Origin: Gammaproteobacteria bacterium
GTDB lineage: Bacteria > Pseudomonadota > Gammaproteobacteria > Pseudomonadales > Pseudohongiellaceae
NCBI GenBank assembly: GCA_002730035.1
Contig: PBYU01000064.1
Span: 1-56,405 of the forward strand
Length of the DNA: 56,405 nt
Reading direction: 5' to 3'
Shown: one piece after another, positions 17,384-28,100 of the stretch
Layout: every line of letters starts with the position of its first letter
Numbering within the stretch: the first letter of the stretch is position 1
Position numbers and translations under genes: made by a program
Notes under the pieces: model-generated
The model's database searches: none
What the model saw: the letters and a program-made list of their open reading frames with translations, nothing else
What the model was told of the DNA's origin: nothing

Positions 17384-20065
17384 ATGAAGAAACTAGTTTT
17401 CTGTTTGCTGGCGGTCTTTGGATTTCCAAATACCCTCAACGCGCAAGACTTCACTATCGCCGACATTATCGTCGACGGTTACCAACGTATTTCGCCCGGC
17501 ATTATTTACAACCTGCTGCCGGTAGGAATTGGCGATGACCTGACCGAGGGCACCTCTGCGCAAATTATTCGTGAGTTACACGCCTCTGAGTATTTCAATG
17601 AGATCGAGGTGTCCCGGGAAGGCAACATTCTGGTGATTACCGTCCTGGAACGACCCTCGGTGGCGGAGATAAGCATCGAAGGCAACAGCGTCCTCGAAAC
17701 CGAGGACATTCTCGATAACATGGCTAGCGCCGATATTGCCGAAGGACAAATTTTTACTCGAGCCGCGCTGGAGGTTATTCGGCAGGGCATCCAGGATGTG
17801 TACTCTTCACGTGGTCGCTATGGTGCTGCAGTCGATATTGAAGTCGAAGAGTTACCCCGTAACCGGGTCGCAATCAGCCTGGATATCAACGAGGGAGAGG
17901 AGTCGAGGATTCGAAATATCAATATAGTCGGCAACGACTCTTTCGAGGAAGAAGACCTGCTGGGCCTGTTTGAACTCGGCACCAAGCCCTGGTACATGTT
18001 TCTAAGCCGCAAAGACCGCTACTCCCGAGAACAATTTTCCGGTGACCTGGAGCGACTCGAGTCGTTCTATCTGGATAACGGCTATGTCGAATTCAATATC
18101 GATTCCACACCTATAGCCATTACTCCCGATCGTAAAGAAGTCTATATCTCTATCAATTTTACCGAAGGCTACCAATACACTGTCGATGCAGTCGATCTGG
18201 CCGGTGATCTGGTCGATGCCGAGGCCCTGTTGCGTGCCGCAATCTTCGTGCGCCCCGGACAAATTTATTCACAAGGGCTGGTCACTGGTACAGAGGAAGT
18301 CATGGTGCAGTTTCTCGGTAATCTGGGTTATGCCTTCGCCGAGGCCACCGGTGTACCTGAGGTCAATGAAGAAGATCAGACCGTAGAGGTGACGTTCTTT
18401 ATCCAGCCGGGCAATCGTACCTATGTGAATCGCATCAACTACACCGGTAATCTGTCCACGGCTGATGATGTTTTGAGGCGCGAAATGCGCCAGTTAGAGA
18501 GCGCCCCTGCATCCAGCTTGCAGATCGAACAATCCAAAGTGCGCCTGGAACGCCTGGGCTATTTCGAGACGGTGGAAGTTGAAACCGAAGAGGTGCCAGG
18601 TACTGACGACCAGATCGATGTGAACTACGACGTACTCGAGCAAAATTTCGGCGCCGTCAGTTTTTCGATCGGCACAGGGGGTTCGGGAAACTTCTTCGCC
18701 AGTATCAGTCTGCAGGCACAAAATTTTCTGGGCACCGGGCAGACTATCGGAATTGGCGTAAACAAGAGCCGGTTCCAGCAGGGATTAAATTTTCAGTATC
18801 TCGATCCTTATTTGACAGCCGATGGCGTGAGCAGGGGATTCAATCTGTTCTTTCAGGAAATAGACTCGCCGTTTAATGTTTCTAACTTTAACACCAGCTC
18901 CTATGGTGGCTCCTTCAGTTTCAGTTATCCGTTGAGCGAAATTCAAGGGCTCGGCTTCGACCTGGGATATACCCACACCGAATTGAGTGCGGGTTTCGGA
19001 TCGGTGCAGGAAATCATGTCCAGCCCGGTACTCTTCGAGGGCGTTGATCAATATGTGATTTCGCCATTGAATGCCAATCCCTTTGACGGACCGATCGTCG
19101 ATTCAGTACTAGGCAACGTAGCCGATCTGAGTGATATTCAGTTGCGGAAAAACCCGGATTCGGGTTTTGTCGACAAGTTCGGCGATGTGTTTGATAACTT
19201 CAACATTACCGGGAACTGGTTCCGCAACACGCTGAACCGTGGTCAACTCGCTACTGATGGCTCGTTGCATCAAATTGGTATGGAAGTGACGCTGCCTGGC
19301 AGCGATCTGGAATACGCGCGAATTAACTACTCGAGCCAGGTTTACTGGCCGATAAGCCGGAATCGGGAATGGGTGATCGGTTGGCGCGTCAATCTCGGTT
19401 ACGGCTTCGGTTATGGCAAGACCGGAGAACTCCCTTTCTTTAGCAATTTCTTCGCCGGGGGACTGTCAAGCGGCGGAGGCCAGTTGCGAGGGTATGAGGA
19501 GAATAGCCTGGGCCCAATGAGTACTCCGGGAGCACGCTACGAGACACAACAGGGTATCGCTTTGCTACGCGATGCAAATGGCGAAATTGTTCGCAATGAG
19601 GATGGGTCGGCTAGCGTTGACATAGATTCATTTGGATATGGGACTGCTGGGCTGTTGGATGAAAATGGCTATCCGGTGCTGGATATGAATGGCGACCCGG
19701 AAATTGCGCTGGCGGTACAGGATTTCTATCTGGACAAGGATTTTGACAGTTTTGGTGGTAATATACTGGCTACAACGACACTGGAATTGTTATTTCCCTT
19801 GCCTTTCGTGCCGGATAGAAGCCGAATAAGATCGGCTTTTTTTATTGACGCTGGAAATGTTTTTTCGTCAAATTGTACAAAAAGGCAGACCCTGCTGAAC
19901 AACTGTACAGATTTTGACCTGGGTGAGGTCCGCTATGCGGCAGGAATAAGTGTTACATATCTTTCGCCTTTCGGGCCCCTGACCATGTATCTGGCGTCAC
20001 CGTTCGGGGATAAAGTGGGTGACGATACCAGGAGCTTCGATTTCACAGTTGGTAGTGGATTTTAG
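17384..20065 (+). CDS. bamA: Outer membrane protein assembly factor BamA
   Basis: BamA is the central barrel of the BAM complex that inserts outer-membrane proteins. A signal peptide (MKKLVFCLLAVFGFPNTLNA) is followed by five POTRA repeats to about residue 420 and a C-terminal barrel ending in the OMP-type SGF. The RGY motif of loop 6 is near residue 700. At 893 residues it is longer than the roughly 810-residue E. coli protein. The extra length is mainly in two putative external loops, about residues 542-606 and 712-792, the latter rich in Asp, Asn and Gly. No clear sigma-E promoter is visible in the 63-bp gap after rseP. Confidence 0.96.
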   Translation: MKKLVFCLLAVFGFPNTLNAQDFTIADIIVDGYQRISPGIIYNLLPVGIGDDLTEGTSAQIIRELHASEYFNEIEVSREGNILVITVLERPSVAEISIEGNSVLETEDILDNMASADIAEGQIFTRAALEVIRQGIQDVYSSRGRYGAAVDIEVEELPRNRVAISLDINEGEESRIRNINIVGNDSFEEEDLLGLFELGTKPWYMFLSRKDRYSREQFSGDLERLESFYLDNGYVEFNIDSTPIAITPDRKEVYISINFTEGYQYTVDAVDLAGDLVDAEALLRAAIFVRPGQIYSQGLVTGTEEVMVQFLGNLGYAFAEATGVPEVNEEDQTVEVTFFIQPGNRTYVNRINYTGNLSTADDVLRREMRQLESAPASSLQIEQSKVRLERLGYFETVEVETEEVPGTDDQIDVNYDVLEQNFGAVSFSIGTGGSGNFFASISLQAQNFLGTGQTIGIGVNKSRFQQGLNFQYLDPYLTADGVSRGFNLFFQEIDSPFNVSNFNTSSYGGSFSFSYPLSEIQGLGFDLGYTHTELSAGFGSVQEIMSSPVLFEGVDQYVISPLNANPFDGPIVDSVLGNVADLSDIQLRKNPDSGFVDKFGDVFDNFNITGNWFRNTLNRGQLATDGSLHQIGMEVTLPGSDLEYARINYSSQVYWPISRNREWVIGWRVNLGYGFGYGKTGELPFFSNFFAGGLSSGGGQLRGYEENSLGPMSTPGARYETQQGIALLRDANGEIVRNEDGSASVDIDSFGYGTAGLLDENGYPVLDMNGDPEIALAVQDFYLDKDFDSFGGNILATTTLELLFPLPFVPDRSRIRSAFFIDAGNVFSSNCTKRQTLLNNCTDFDLGEVRYAAGISVTYLSPFGPLTMYLASPFGDKVGDDTRSFDFTVGSGF

Positions 20066-20231
20066 TGAAACCGAAGTAGCAAAAGTTTACAAATAGTGTA
20101 GACACATTACGGTGGCAATGAGAGAAAAACGCTGCAGTAGCAACAGTGGAATAGAAGACAAGTCTGCTGGAAATAGAGATAAGACAATCAGCCGCTAAAA
20201 ACAGCAGATTAAAGTGAATTGGAGATTTAAC

Positions 20232-20765
20232 GTGAAAATAGTCAAGAGTCTAATCGTATGCCTTTCCCTGGTGCTGGTTTCCCAGAGCGTCTTTGCGCAA
20301 GACACAAAAATTGGCGTGCTTAATGCGCTGCAGGCACTGTTTAATTCTGACCCAGCACGCGTAGTTCAACAGGAACTCGAGCAGGAATTCAGTGTTGATG
20401 AGGAGCGCGCTAATGAGTTAACCGAGCAGTTAACCGCACTGCAGGAAGAGTATCAGCAAAACGAAGCAGTCATGTCCGAAGAAGAAATTCGCCGCATGAA
20501 TGCCAGTGCCCAGGATCTGCAGGTGCAACTGCAGTTAATCCAGGAACGCGTTCAGACTGCCTTGCAGGAAAAAAACCAGGAATTTCTGCAGAGCATGCAG
20601 GAAGAACTGGCGGCAGCGGTTACCGATGTCGTAGCAGAAGGTGGCTTCGATCTAATTCTGAATGTGGATAGTGCGCCTTATTTTGCCCCGGTGTTGGATA
20701 TAACAGCTCGGGTGACTGCCAAGCTAAATGAACAGTCTGGTTCTTCCTCAGACGAGCAACAATAG
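20232..20765 (+). CDS. skp: Periplasmic chaperone Skp/OmpH family
   Basis: Skp holds unfolded outer-membrane proteins in the periplasm on the way to BamA. I chose GTG at 20232 because GGAGA at 20221-20225 lies at ideal spacing; an upstream GTG at 20214 would add six residues. A signal peptide (KIVKSLIVCLSLVLVSQSVFA) is followed by the OmpH start QDTKIGVLNALQALF. Then comes a Glu/Gln-rich coiled coil of about 80 residues that forms the tentacle. The 166 bp upstream after bamA holds no other visible feature. Confidence 0.92.
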   Translation: MKIVKSLIVCLSLVLVSQSVFAQDTKIGVLNALQALFNSDPARVVQQELEQEFSVDEERANELTEQLTALQEEYQQNEAVMSEEEIRRMNASAQDLQVQLQLIQERVQTALQEKNQEFLQSMQEELAAAVTDVVAEGGFDLILNVDSAPYFAPVLDITARVTAKLNEQSGSSSDEQQ

Positions 20766-20794
20766 GATATCCAAGTCCTATCAGGTAGTGTCAG

Positions 20795-21826
20795 GTGGCA
20801 CACAATAAAAGCTATACACTCGGTGAAATAGCTGAACTGTTAAACTTGAAATTGGTCGGTGACGATCAATGTGAGATACAGGGGCTAGGTACTCTATTGC
20901 ATGCCAGTCCCGGCCAGTTGAGTTTTCTAAGCAATCCTACCTATATAAATCAACTATCATCTACCAGGGCATCCGCTGTAATCGTCGAGGACAGGTTTGC
21001 CGATGCTTGTCCCCAAAGCGCGCTGGTCTCTGCAAATCCTTATGTAAGCTTCGCCCAAGCCAGCGCCTTGTTTGCCGACACCCCTGAACCTGTTACAGGA
21101 ATCCATGCCTCTGCCTGTGTACATGCCTCGGCTCGGCTCGATGACTCGGTGAGCGTGGGTCCACATGCGGTGATCGAAGCGGACGTCTTGGTTGGTGCAA
21201 ATTCCGTCATAGGCGCCAATAGCTACCTTGGTCGGGGTGCAACACTGGGAGCCAACTGTCAACTGTATAACAACGTGACCCTTTATCACGGTGTAATTGT
21301 CGGCAACGATGCTATCATCCACACCGCCGCCGTTATTGGTGCAGATGGTTTCGGGTTTGCCTTCGATGGTAAGAAGTCGGTGAAGATCCACCAATTAGGA
21401 ACAGTAATTGTCGGTGATGACGTCGAGATTGGTGCAGGAACGACCATTGATCGCGGTGCGATAGACGACACGATAATTGAGCAGGGTGTAAAAATAGATA
21501 ACCAGGTACAGATAGGGCATAACTGTCATATCGGAGAGCACTCAGTAATCTGTGGTTGTACGGCAATTGCCGGTAGTGTCAAATTAGGCAAGTATTGCGT
21601 GATGGGAGGGGCGTCGGGCGCAGTGGGCCATATAACAATTGCTGACAAGGTGCAGGTAAGTGCCATGTCATTAGTGAGCCAGTCTATCAAGGAAGCGGGC
21701 ATCTATTCTTCCGGAACTGGTCATATGAAAACAAAGGACTGGAAACGCAACATAGTCAGGTTTGCGCAATTGGACAGTATTGCCAAAAGGCTAAAAGAAT
21801 TAGAGAAGACATCCGATAAGAACTAA
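20795..21826 (+). CDS. lpxD: UDP-3-O-acylglucosamine N-acyltransferase LpxD
   Basis: LpxD adds the second hydroxyacyl chain to UDP-3-acyl-glucosamine in lipid A synthesis. The N-terminal uridine-binding domain (about residues 1-100, ending [10 protein letters not shown]) precedes a hexapeptide left-handed helix. The helix includes [11 protein letters not shown] near residue 180 and [10 protein letters not shown] near 237, the latter with the catalytic His. The start is GTG at 20795, 29 bp after skp. The 343 residues match the family. Confidence 0.96.
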   Translation: MAHNKSYTLGEIAELLNLKLVGDDQCEIQGLGTLLHASPGQLSFLSNPTYINQLSSTRASAVIVEDRFADACPQSALVSANPYVSFAQASALFADTPEPVTGIHASACVHASARLDDSVSVGPHAVIEADVLVGANSVIGANSYLGRGATLGANCQLYNNVTLYHGVIVGNDAIIHTAAVIGADGFGFAFDGKKSVKIHQLGTVIVGDDVEIGAGTTIDRGAIDDTIIEQGVKIDNQVQIGHNCHIGEHSVICGCTAIAGSVKLGKYCVMGGASGAVGHITIADKVQVSAMSLVSQSIKEAGIYSSGTGHMKTKDWKRNIVRFAQLDSIAKRLKELEKTSDKN

Positions 21827-21890
21827 TTGTCTGAATGAAGCCAGGCAGCGCGCCGACAATCGGATTGGACGTAAGCAACAGAGAACAGCC

Positions 21891-22340
21891 ATGTTATTAG
21901 ACGTTCAGGAAATAAAAGAATACCTCCCACAGCGCTATCCATTTCTGTTAGTGGACAGAGTAGTTGAGATGGACGTTGGTAAATCGATCGTGGCCTACAA
22001 GAATGTAACCAATAACGAACCATTCTTTGAGGGACACTTTCCCCATGAGCCTATCATGCCGGGCGTGCTGATAATCGAAGCCTGTGCTCAGGCCGCCGGT
22101 GTGCTTGGATTCAAGAGCCAGGGCAAGAAACCAAAGGATGGTTACCTGTATTATTTTGTCGGGGCTGACGGTGTTCGACTACGGCGTCCCGTAGTTCCGG
22201 GTGATCAGCTGCGTATGGAAGTTAATATCATTACCAATAGACGTGGCATCTACAAGTTCTCCGCCCGCGCCTCGGTTGGCGATGAATTGGTTGGCACCAT
22301 GACTATCATCTGCGCCGAACGCCAGGTTGAGGTCGATTGA
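21891..22340 (+). CDS. fabZ: 3-hydroxyacyl-ACP dehydratase FabZ
   Basis: FabZ dehydrates 3-hydroxyacyl-ACP in fatty-acid elongation and competes with LpxA and LpxD for the same hydroxyacyl-ACP pool, which explains its place in the lipid A cluster. The hot-dog-fold motif [20 protein letters not shown], with the catalytic His and Glu, starts near residue 48. YPFLLVDRV near residue 17 is also typical. It has 149 residues. Confidence 0.97.
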   Translation: MLLDVQEIKEYLPQRYPFLLVDRVVEMDVGKSIVAYKNVTNNEPFFEGHFPHEPIMPGVLIIEACAQAAGVLGFKSQGKKPKDGYLYYFVGADGVRLRRPVVPGDQLRMEVNIITNRRGIYKFSARASVGDELVGTMTIICAERQVEVD

Positions 22341-22395
22341 TGTGATGCGTCGTTCGGTGAGAGAGAACCGAACTGAGTTTTCGAGGGAGTCTTAG

Positions 22396-23166
22396 ATGAT
22401 TGATCCAAGTGCCAAGATTGACCCCAGCGCGTCCATTGCCGAGGACGCGCAAATCGGACCCTGGTGCACCATCGGTGAAAATGTCACGATCGGTGCCGGT
22501 TCGGTTCTCGATTCTCATATCGTCATTCGCAGCAACACCCGTCTGGGAGAGAGTAACCGCATCTTCCAGTTCAGCTCGATCGGTGAAGATCCGGCCGATA
22601 AAAAATTCGAAGGTGAAGAAACCTGGCTGGAAATCGGCGATAACAATATTTTCAGAGAAGGAGTAACTCTGCACCGGGGAACCGGAGTCGGTAGTGGCAT
22701 GACTCGCATCGGCAGCGATAACCTGATGATGCCCTATGTGCATGTTGCCCACGACTGCAGCGTTGGCAGCCATACAGTGTTTGCCAATAATGTGGGCTTA
22801 TCCGGTCATGTGGTAGTTAGCGACTGGGCGATACTGGGAGGCTACGCTGGGGTTAACCAGTTTCTCAAGATTGGTGCTCACGCCATGGTCGGCGGCATGA
22901 CCCACATCACCAATGATATTCCAGCCTTCGTGATATGCAGTGGGCGTCCCGCCTCGGTACGCTCAATCAACGCCATCGGACTGGAGCGGCGTGGCTTCGA
23001 CAAAGACACAATCGCCGAGATCAGAGAGGCCTTCAAGATTATCTACAAACGCAACTACAGCCTGCAGGAAGCCATAGACCAGATTAAAGCCATGCGGGAA
23101 AACTGTGATGCCCTGCAGGTGTTAGTGGATTCGCTGGAGTCTTCCGAGAAAGGCATCCACAGATAG
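22396..23166 (+). CDS. lpxA: UDP-N-acetylglucosamine acyltransferase LpxA
   Basis: LpxA performs the first acyl transfer in lipid A synthesis. The N-terminal two thirds is a left-handed beta helix of hexapeptides (IDPSAKIDPSASIAEDAQIG onward). MPYVHVAHDCSVG near residue 120 holds the catalytic His. The C-terminal helical part (GLERRGFDKDTIAEIREAFK) is typical. Its 256 residues and ATG at 22396, preceded by GGGAGTCTTAG, fit well. Confidence 0.97.
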   Translation: MIDPSAKIDPSASIAEDAQIGPWCTIGENVTIGAGSVLDSHIVIRSNTRLGESNRIFQFSSIGEDPADKKFEGEETWLEIGDNNIFREGVTLHRGTGVGSGMTRIGSDNLMMPYVHVAHDCSVGSHTVFANNVGLSGHVVVSDWAILGGYAGVNQFLKIGAHAMVGGMTHITNDIPAFVICSGRPASVRSINAIGLERRGFDKDTIAEIREAFKIIYKRNYSLQEAIDQIKAMRENCDALQVLVDSLESSEKGIHR

Positions 23167-23225
23167 GCTTGGGAGGCGCCGATTGATTGCGCTTTTTAAG
23201 CCGTTCAGAGGGTCCCTAGCCACCT

Positions 23226-24389
23226 ATGACCAAGCCACTGCGATTCGGCATTGTTGCCGGTGAAAAATCCGGAGACATTCTCGGTGCCGATCTCATCAGA
23301 GCATTACGAGAACACTATCCCGCTGCGGAATTTTTCGGCATAGGCGGCCCGCTGATGGTGGCACTGGGCTGCGAGTCACAGGTTTCCATGGACAGGCTGT
23401 CTGTCATGGGATTCGTCGAGCCACTGGGGCGCTTGCCGGAACTGTTGAAGATAAAGCGAGACTTGCAGAGTGCATTTATCGAGAATCCCCCGACTGCTTT
23501 CATCGGCATCGATTCCCCCGGCTTCAACCTGCGCCTGGAGACCAGGCTCAAGCAACACAACATCAGGACTATCCACTATGTCAGTCCTAGCGTGTGGGCC
23601 TACGGAGCTAAACGTATCTTCAATATAGGGCGGGCCGTGGACCTTATGTTGACGCTGTTTCCGTTCGAAACCGGCATCTATCATCAGCACGACATCGCAG
23701 TAGAGTGTGTCGGTCATCCCCTGGCGGACCAGATCGGTTTCGAAGATAACGGGCTCGCCAGTCGTGCCCAGCTCGGTCTGGCAGAAACTGATCGGGTCAT
23801 AGCGCTGCTGCCAGGTAGCCGCGCGGGAGAAATCAAGCGGCTGGGGCCGGTTTTCCTGGCGGCAGCCATAGAAAGCCTAGAAGGGAATCCAGCGCTGAAA
23901 TTTATAATCCCCGCCGCAGGTGCCGAGGCGAAGCGTCAGATCGATGAGCTGCTACACAGCTCAGGAATCCTCGGCGTGGATCAATTTCAGCTGACAGATG
24001 ATTCCAAGGCAGCCATGAGTGCCGCCGACCTGGTGGTGATGGCATCGGGCACGGCGACCCTGGAAGCGATGTTGCTGCGCCGGCCGATGATAGTCTGTTA
24101 CAAGCTGGCGGCGATCACCTACGCTATCGTATCCCGCTTGCTGAAGGTTCCCTTCGTCGCGCTACCAAATCTTTTGGCCGGCAAGCAACTGGTGCCCGAG
24201 CTCATGCAACATGCACTCACTGTCGAATCACTCAGCCACGAGATTACCACCCAGCTGCAGAGGCAGGCGGAAGGCAGTGAGCATCATGCCGCTGTGATGC
24301 AGGAATTTGATGAGATTCATCGTGGTTTGAGAATGAATGCCTCCGCCAGCGCCGCTGCCGCAATAGTAAAACTGCTAAAAACAGAATAA
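23226..24389 (+). CDS. lpxB: Lipid-A-disaccharide synthase LpxB
   Basis: LpxB joins lipid X and UDP-diacylglucosamine into the lipid A disaccharide at the inner membrane face. The N-terminal [30 protein letters not shown] near residue 97 and [11 protein letters not shown] near residue 116 are family signatures. [10 protein letters not shown] near residue 197 and [10 protein letters not shown] near residue 273 form the UDP-sugar site of this GT-B enzyme. It has 387 residues. Confidence 0.97.
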   Translation: MTKPLRFGIVAGEKSGDILGADLIRALREHYPAAEFFGIGGPLMVALGCESQVSMDRLSVMGFVEPLGRLPELLKIKRDLQSAFIENPPTAFIGIDSPGFNLRLETRLKQHNIRTIHYVSPSVWAYGAKRIFNIGRAVDLMLTLFPFETGIYHQHDIAVECVGHPLADQIGFEDNGLASRAQLGLAETDRVIALLPGSRAGEIKRLGPVFLAAAIESLEGNPALKFIIPAAGAEAKRQIDELLHSSGILGVDQFQLTDDSKAAMSAADLVVMASGTATLEAMLLRRPMIVCYKLAAITYAIVSRLLKVPFVALPNLLAGKQLVPELMQHALTVESLSHEITTQLQRQAEGSEHHAAVMQEFDEIHRGLRMNASASAAAAIVKLLKTE

Positions 24390-24411
24390 TTACTCAAAGG
24401 GCAACCGGCTC

Positions 24412-25017
24412 ATGAAGGCTCAATTTGAATTCCGGGCAACGCGGGAGATGATCAGCATCAGTGCCGGTACCGATGAGGTTGGCAGGGGACCACTGGCGGG
24501 TGACGTGGTGGCTGCTGCGGTAATACTGGACCCACTCAAACCGATCGAGGGGCTCGATGATTCAAAAAAGCTCACTGAGAAACGACGCCAGGATTGTTAT
24601 GCACGCATAATCGACAGGGCGAGTGCCTGGGCAGTGGCGCGTGCCAGTGTGACAGAGATCGATCGGCTGAATATTCTGCAGGCCAGCCTGCTGGCAATGC
24701 ACCGGGCAGTCGCGGCACTGGAACTGCAACCGGAGTTCGTCTATGTCGACGGCAATCACTGCCCCGAGTGGTCCTACCCGTCACAGGCCATCGTCAAAGG
24801 AGACGCCCGGGTGCCCTCCATCGCGGCCGCGTCTGTCATCGCCAAAGTTACCCGGGACAGAGAAATGACTGAGCTGGATGGAATCTACCCCGGTTATGGC
24901 TTCGCACGACACAAAGGCTACCCCACTAGCCTGCATTTAGAGGCGCTTAGAAAATTGGGACCCTGTGAAATCCATCGTCGATCTTTCGCGCCAGTTGCCA
25001 AATTACTAAGGACCTAG
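24412..25017 (+). CDS. rnhB: Ribonuclease HII
   Basis: RNase HII removes single ribonucleotides and RNA primers from DNA-RNA hybrids. The catalytic acidic residues are in [13 protein letters not shown] (about residues 18-30) and [10 protein letters not shown] (near 110), with a further Asp in AKVTRDREM. It has 201 residues from ATG 24412; a second in-frame ATG at 24448 is closer to the conserved core but has no usable ribosome binding site. It sits 22 bp after lpxB. Confidence 0.95.
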   Translation: MKAQFEFRATREMISISAGTDEVGRGPLAGDVVAAAVILDPLKPIEGLDDSKKLTEKRRQDCYARIIDRASAWAVARASVTEIDRLNILQASLLAMHRAVAALELQPEFVYVDGNHCPEWSYPSQAIVKGDARVPSIAAASVIAKVTRDREMTELDGIYPGYGFARHKGYPTSLHLEALRKLGPCEIHRRSFAPVAKLLRT

Positions 25018-25029
25018 TAACGGTTCAGA

Positions 25030-25062
25030 AAAGCCGAGCGAAAGAGAGCGCTTCGCGGCTTT
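25030..25062 (+). other. Hairpin between rnhB and dnaE
   Basis: AAAGCCG (25030-25036) pairs with CGGCTTT (25056-25062), and the adjacent AGCG can pair with CGCT inside. No T run follows, so it may be a weak terminator or a processing site. Confidence 0.4.
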
Positions 25063-25146
25063 ATGCCAGAGCCGTTATCGGTTAGATTGTGAGGTCTGAA
25101 AAGCTGACCGATAATTTCTTTTTGCGTAACATTTGAAACGATTTGC

Positions 25147-28100
25147 ATGCCTGAAAATTTGCCCAGTCAACACTTCGCCCATCTGCGAGTACACTCCGAA
25201 TTTTCCATCAACGATGGTCTGGTAACCGTCTCTGAACTGATCGATCGATTGCAGGCCTTAAAAATGCCCGCTGCGGCGATTACCGACCTGGCAAATCTGT
25301 TCGGGCTTATTAAATTTTACAGTGCAGCGTGCAAGGCCGGTGTTAAACCTGTCTGTGGCTGCGATGTGTTGATCGAAGATGAGGCGGGGGTACAGACTCG
25401 CCTGGTACTGCTGGCCAAAGATCGTCAGGGCTATCTGAATCTAATCCTGCTGATCTCTGCACTGTATACCGAGGCTAGTCACCACGTCGATGCGGTGCTG
25501 CCGCTGTCGCGGCTTAGAGGACACTGCGACGGCCTGATTGCACTGTCCGGTGCGCAGCAGAGCAATATCGGCGCAGCCCTGCTGGCGGAAGAGCCCGACC
25601 GTGCCCGGGTCTTGCTGGATCAGTGGCGGGCGCTGTTTCCCGACTGTTTCTATCTGGAGCTGCAACGGGTCGGCAAGGCCGATGAGGAGGCTTATGTGGA
25701 AGCCGCCCTTGCGCTGGCGCACAAGGCGCAATGCCCGGTGGTTGCAAGCAACGATGTCAGGTTCATTCACCAGGAGGACTTCGATGCCCACGAGGTGCGC
25801 ATCTGCATCAACGAGCGGCGTACCCTGGACGATTCACGCCGACCCCATAACTACACCGAACAACAATACTTAAAGAGCGCTGCCGAGATGACGGAGCTGT
25901 TCGCCGATATTCCAGAGGCAGTTGAGAATGCCTGGGAGATCGCCAAACGTTGTAACCTCGGCTTGGAACTTGGTGTTCCTCATCTGCCGAACTACCCGGT
26001 GCCGGATGGAGTTGAGCTGGAAGACTACCTCTCCTCAGTCAGTTCTGAGGGTTTGGGCAAACGTCTGCAGTCATTGTTTGGCGAACAGGCAAATGATGTT
26101 GAGCGCACGCAGGTCTATCTGGATCGCCTGGAATGGGAATTAAACACCATTAATCAAATGGGCTTTGCCGGCTATTTTCTTATCGTCATGGAATTTATAC
26201 AGTGGGCCAAGGACAACGGCATTCCGGTTGGACCGGGCCGTGGTTCCGGGGCAGGTTCGATCGTGGCCTACTCGCTGGGCATTACCAACCTGGACCCGCT
26301 GAGATACGACCTGCTGTTCGAAAGATTCCTCAATCCCGAGCGAGTATCCATGCCGGATTTCGATGTGGACTTCTGCATGGAAGGGCGCGATCGCGTCATC
26401 CAGCACGTAGCCGAGCTGTATGGCAAGGAGGCGGTTTCCCAAATAATTACATTTGGCACCATGGCAGCCAAGGCTGTTGTGCGTGACGTGGCTCGGGTGC
26501 AGGGAAAACCCTATGCGCTGGCGGACAAACTTTCGAAACTGATTCCCTTCAAGCCTGGCATGACCCTGAAGAAAGCCTTCGACGAAGAACCGCTGTTAGG
26601 CGAATTCGTAGACGGCGATGATGATGCCCAGGAAATTATGGAAATGGCCTACAGGCTGGAGGGTATTACTCGCAATGTAGGCAAGCACGCCGGTGGGGTG
26701 GTCATAGCGCCGACTAAATTAACCGATTTCACACCGCTATACTGTGAAGAGTCCGGGCACGGACTGGTGACCCAGTTTGACAAAAATGACGTCGAAACCG
26801 CAGGTCTGGTTAAATTCGATTTTCTGGGACTGCGGACACTCACTATCATCGATTGGGCGGTGAAGATGATTAATGCCCAGATGGGTGAAGATGAGACGCC
26901 TGTCGATATCAATCGCCTGCCTCTAGCCGATGAAGACGTCTATCGCCTGTTGCAAAAAGGCGAAACCACGGCGGTGTTCCAGCTTGAATCCCATGGCATG
27001 AAGAAACTCATCAAACGGCTGATACCTAATTGTTTCGAAGATATCATCGCGCTGGTGGCGCTGTTCAGGCCGGGTCCCTTGCAGTCAGGTATGGTGGATG
27101 ACTTCATCGATCGAAAACACGGCAGGACCCAGGTCGTTTATTTCCACCCCGAACTGGAACCGGTGCTGTCCAATACCTACGGTGTGATCCTCTACCAGGA
27201 ACAGGTGATGCAGATCGCCCAGGTGCTGGCTGACTATACCCTCGGTGGTGCTGACATCCTCCGCAAGGCCATGGGTAAGAAGGACCCGGATGAGATGGCC
27301 CGGCAGCGAGCAACTTTCATGCACGATTCCGAGGCCCGGGGCGTCGATACCGATGTGGCGGCATCGATCTTCGACTTGATGGAAAAATTCGCCGGCTACG
27401 GTTTTAACAAGTCCCATTCCGCCGCCTATGCGTTGGTGTCTTATCAAACCGCTTGGCTGAAGACGCACTATTCTGCTTATTTCATGGCGGCGGTGCTCAC
27501 CGCCGATATGCAAAACACCGACAAGATCGTCACTCTCATCGACGAGTGCCGCGAGATGAATTTGAAGATCGTCCCGCCGGATGTAAATCTCGGGCAGTTT
27601 AACTTTACCGTAAACGACGGGGGTGAAATCGTGTATGGCCTGGGTGCCATCAAGGGTCTGGGAGAAGGGCCGGTAGAAAATATTCTCAAGGCACGGCAAG
27701 CGAGCCCATTTAGTGACCTGCTGGATTTGTGCCAGCGAATCGATGCCCCGGCAGTCAATAAGCGCACCATGGAAGCGTTGATACGCTCCGGCGCCCTGGA
27801 CAAACTGGTGGAGGGGGGTATCGACCATTCCAGGGCGATGCTCACCGCGATGTTACCCGATGCTGTGCAGGCAGCGGAACAGAGTAATCGCAACCAGGCA
27901 GCCGGCGTGGATGACCTGTTTGGTGATATTACCCCGACCGAACCGGTAAATGGCGGCAGGCTGCCCTCCGGGATGAAGCTACGCCCCTGGGCGGAGCAGC
28001 AACGACTGATCGCCGAGAAGGAAACCCTGGGCCTTTACCTGTCGGGGCATCCCATTCGCGAGTACATGGGCGAACTTAAGCACATTACTAACGGCAGGCT

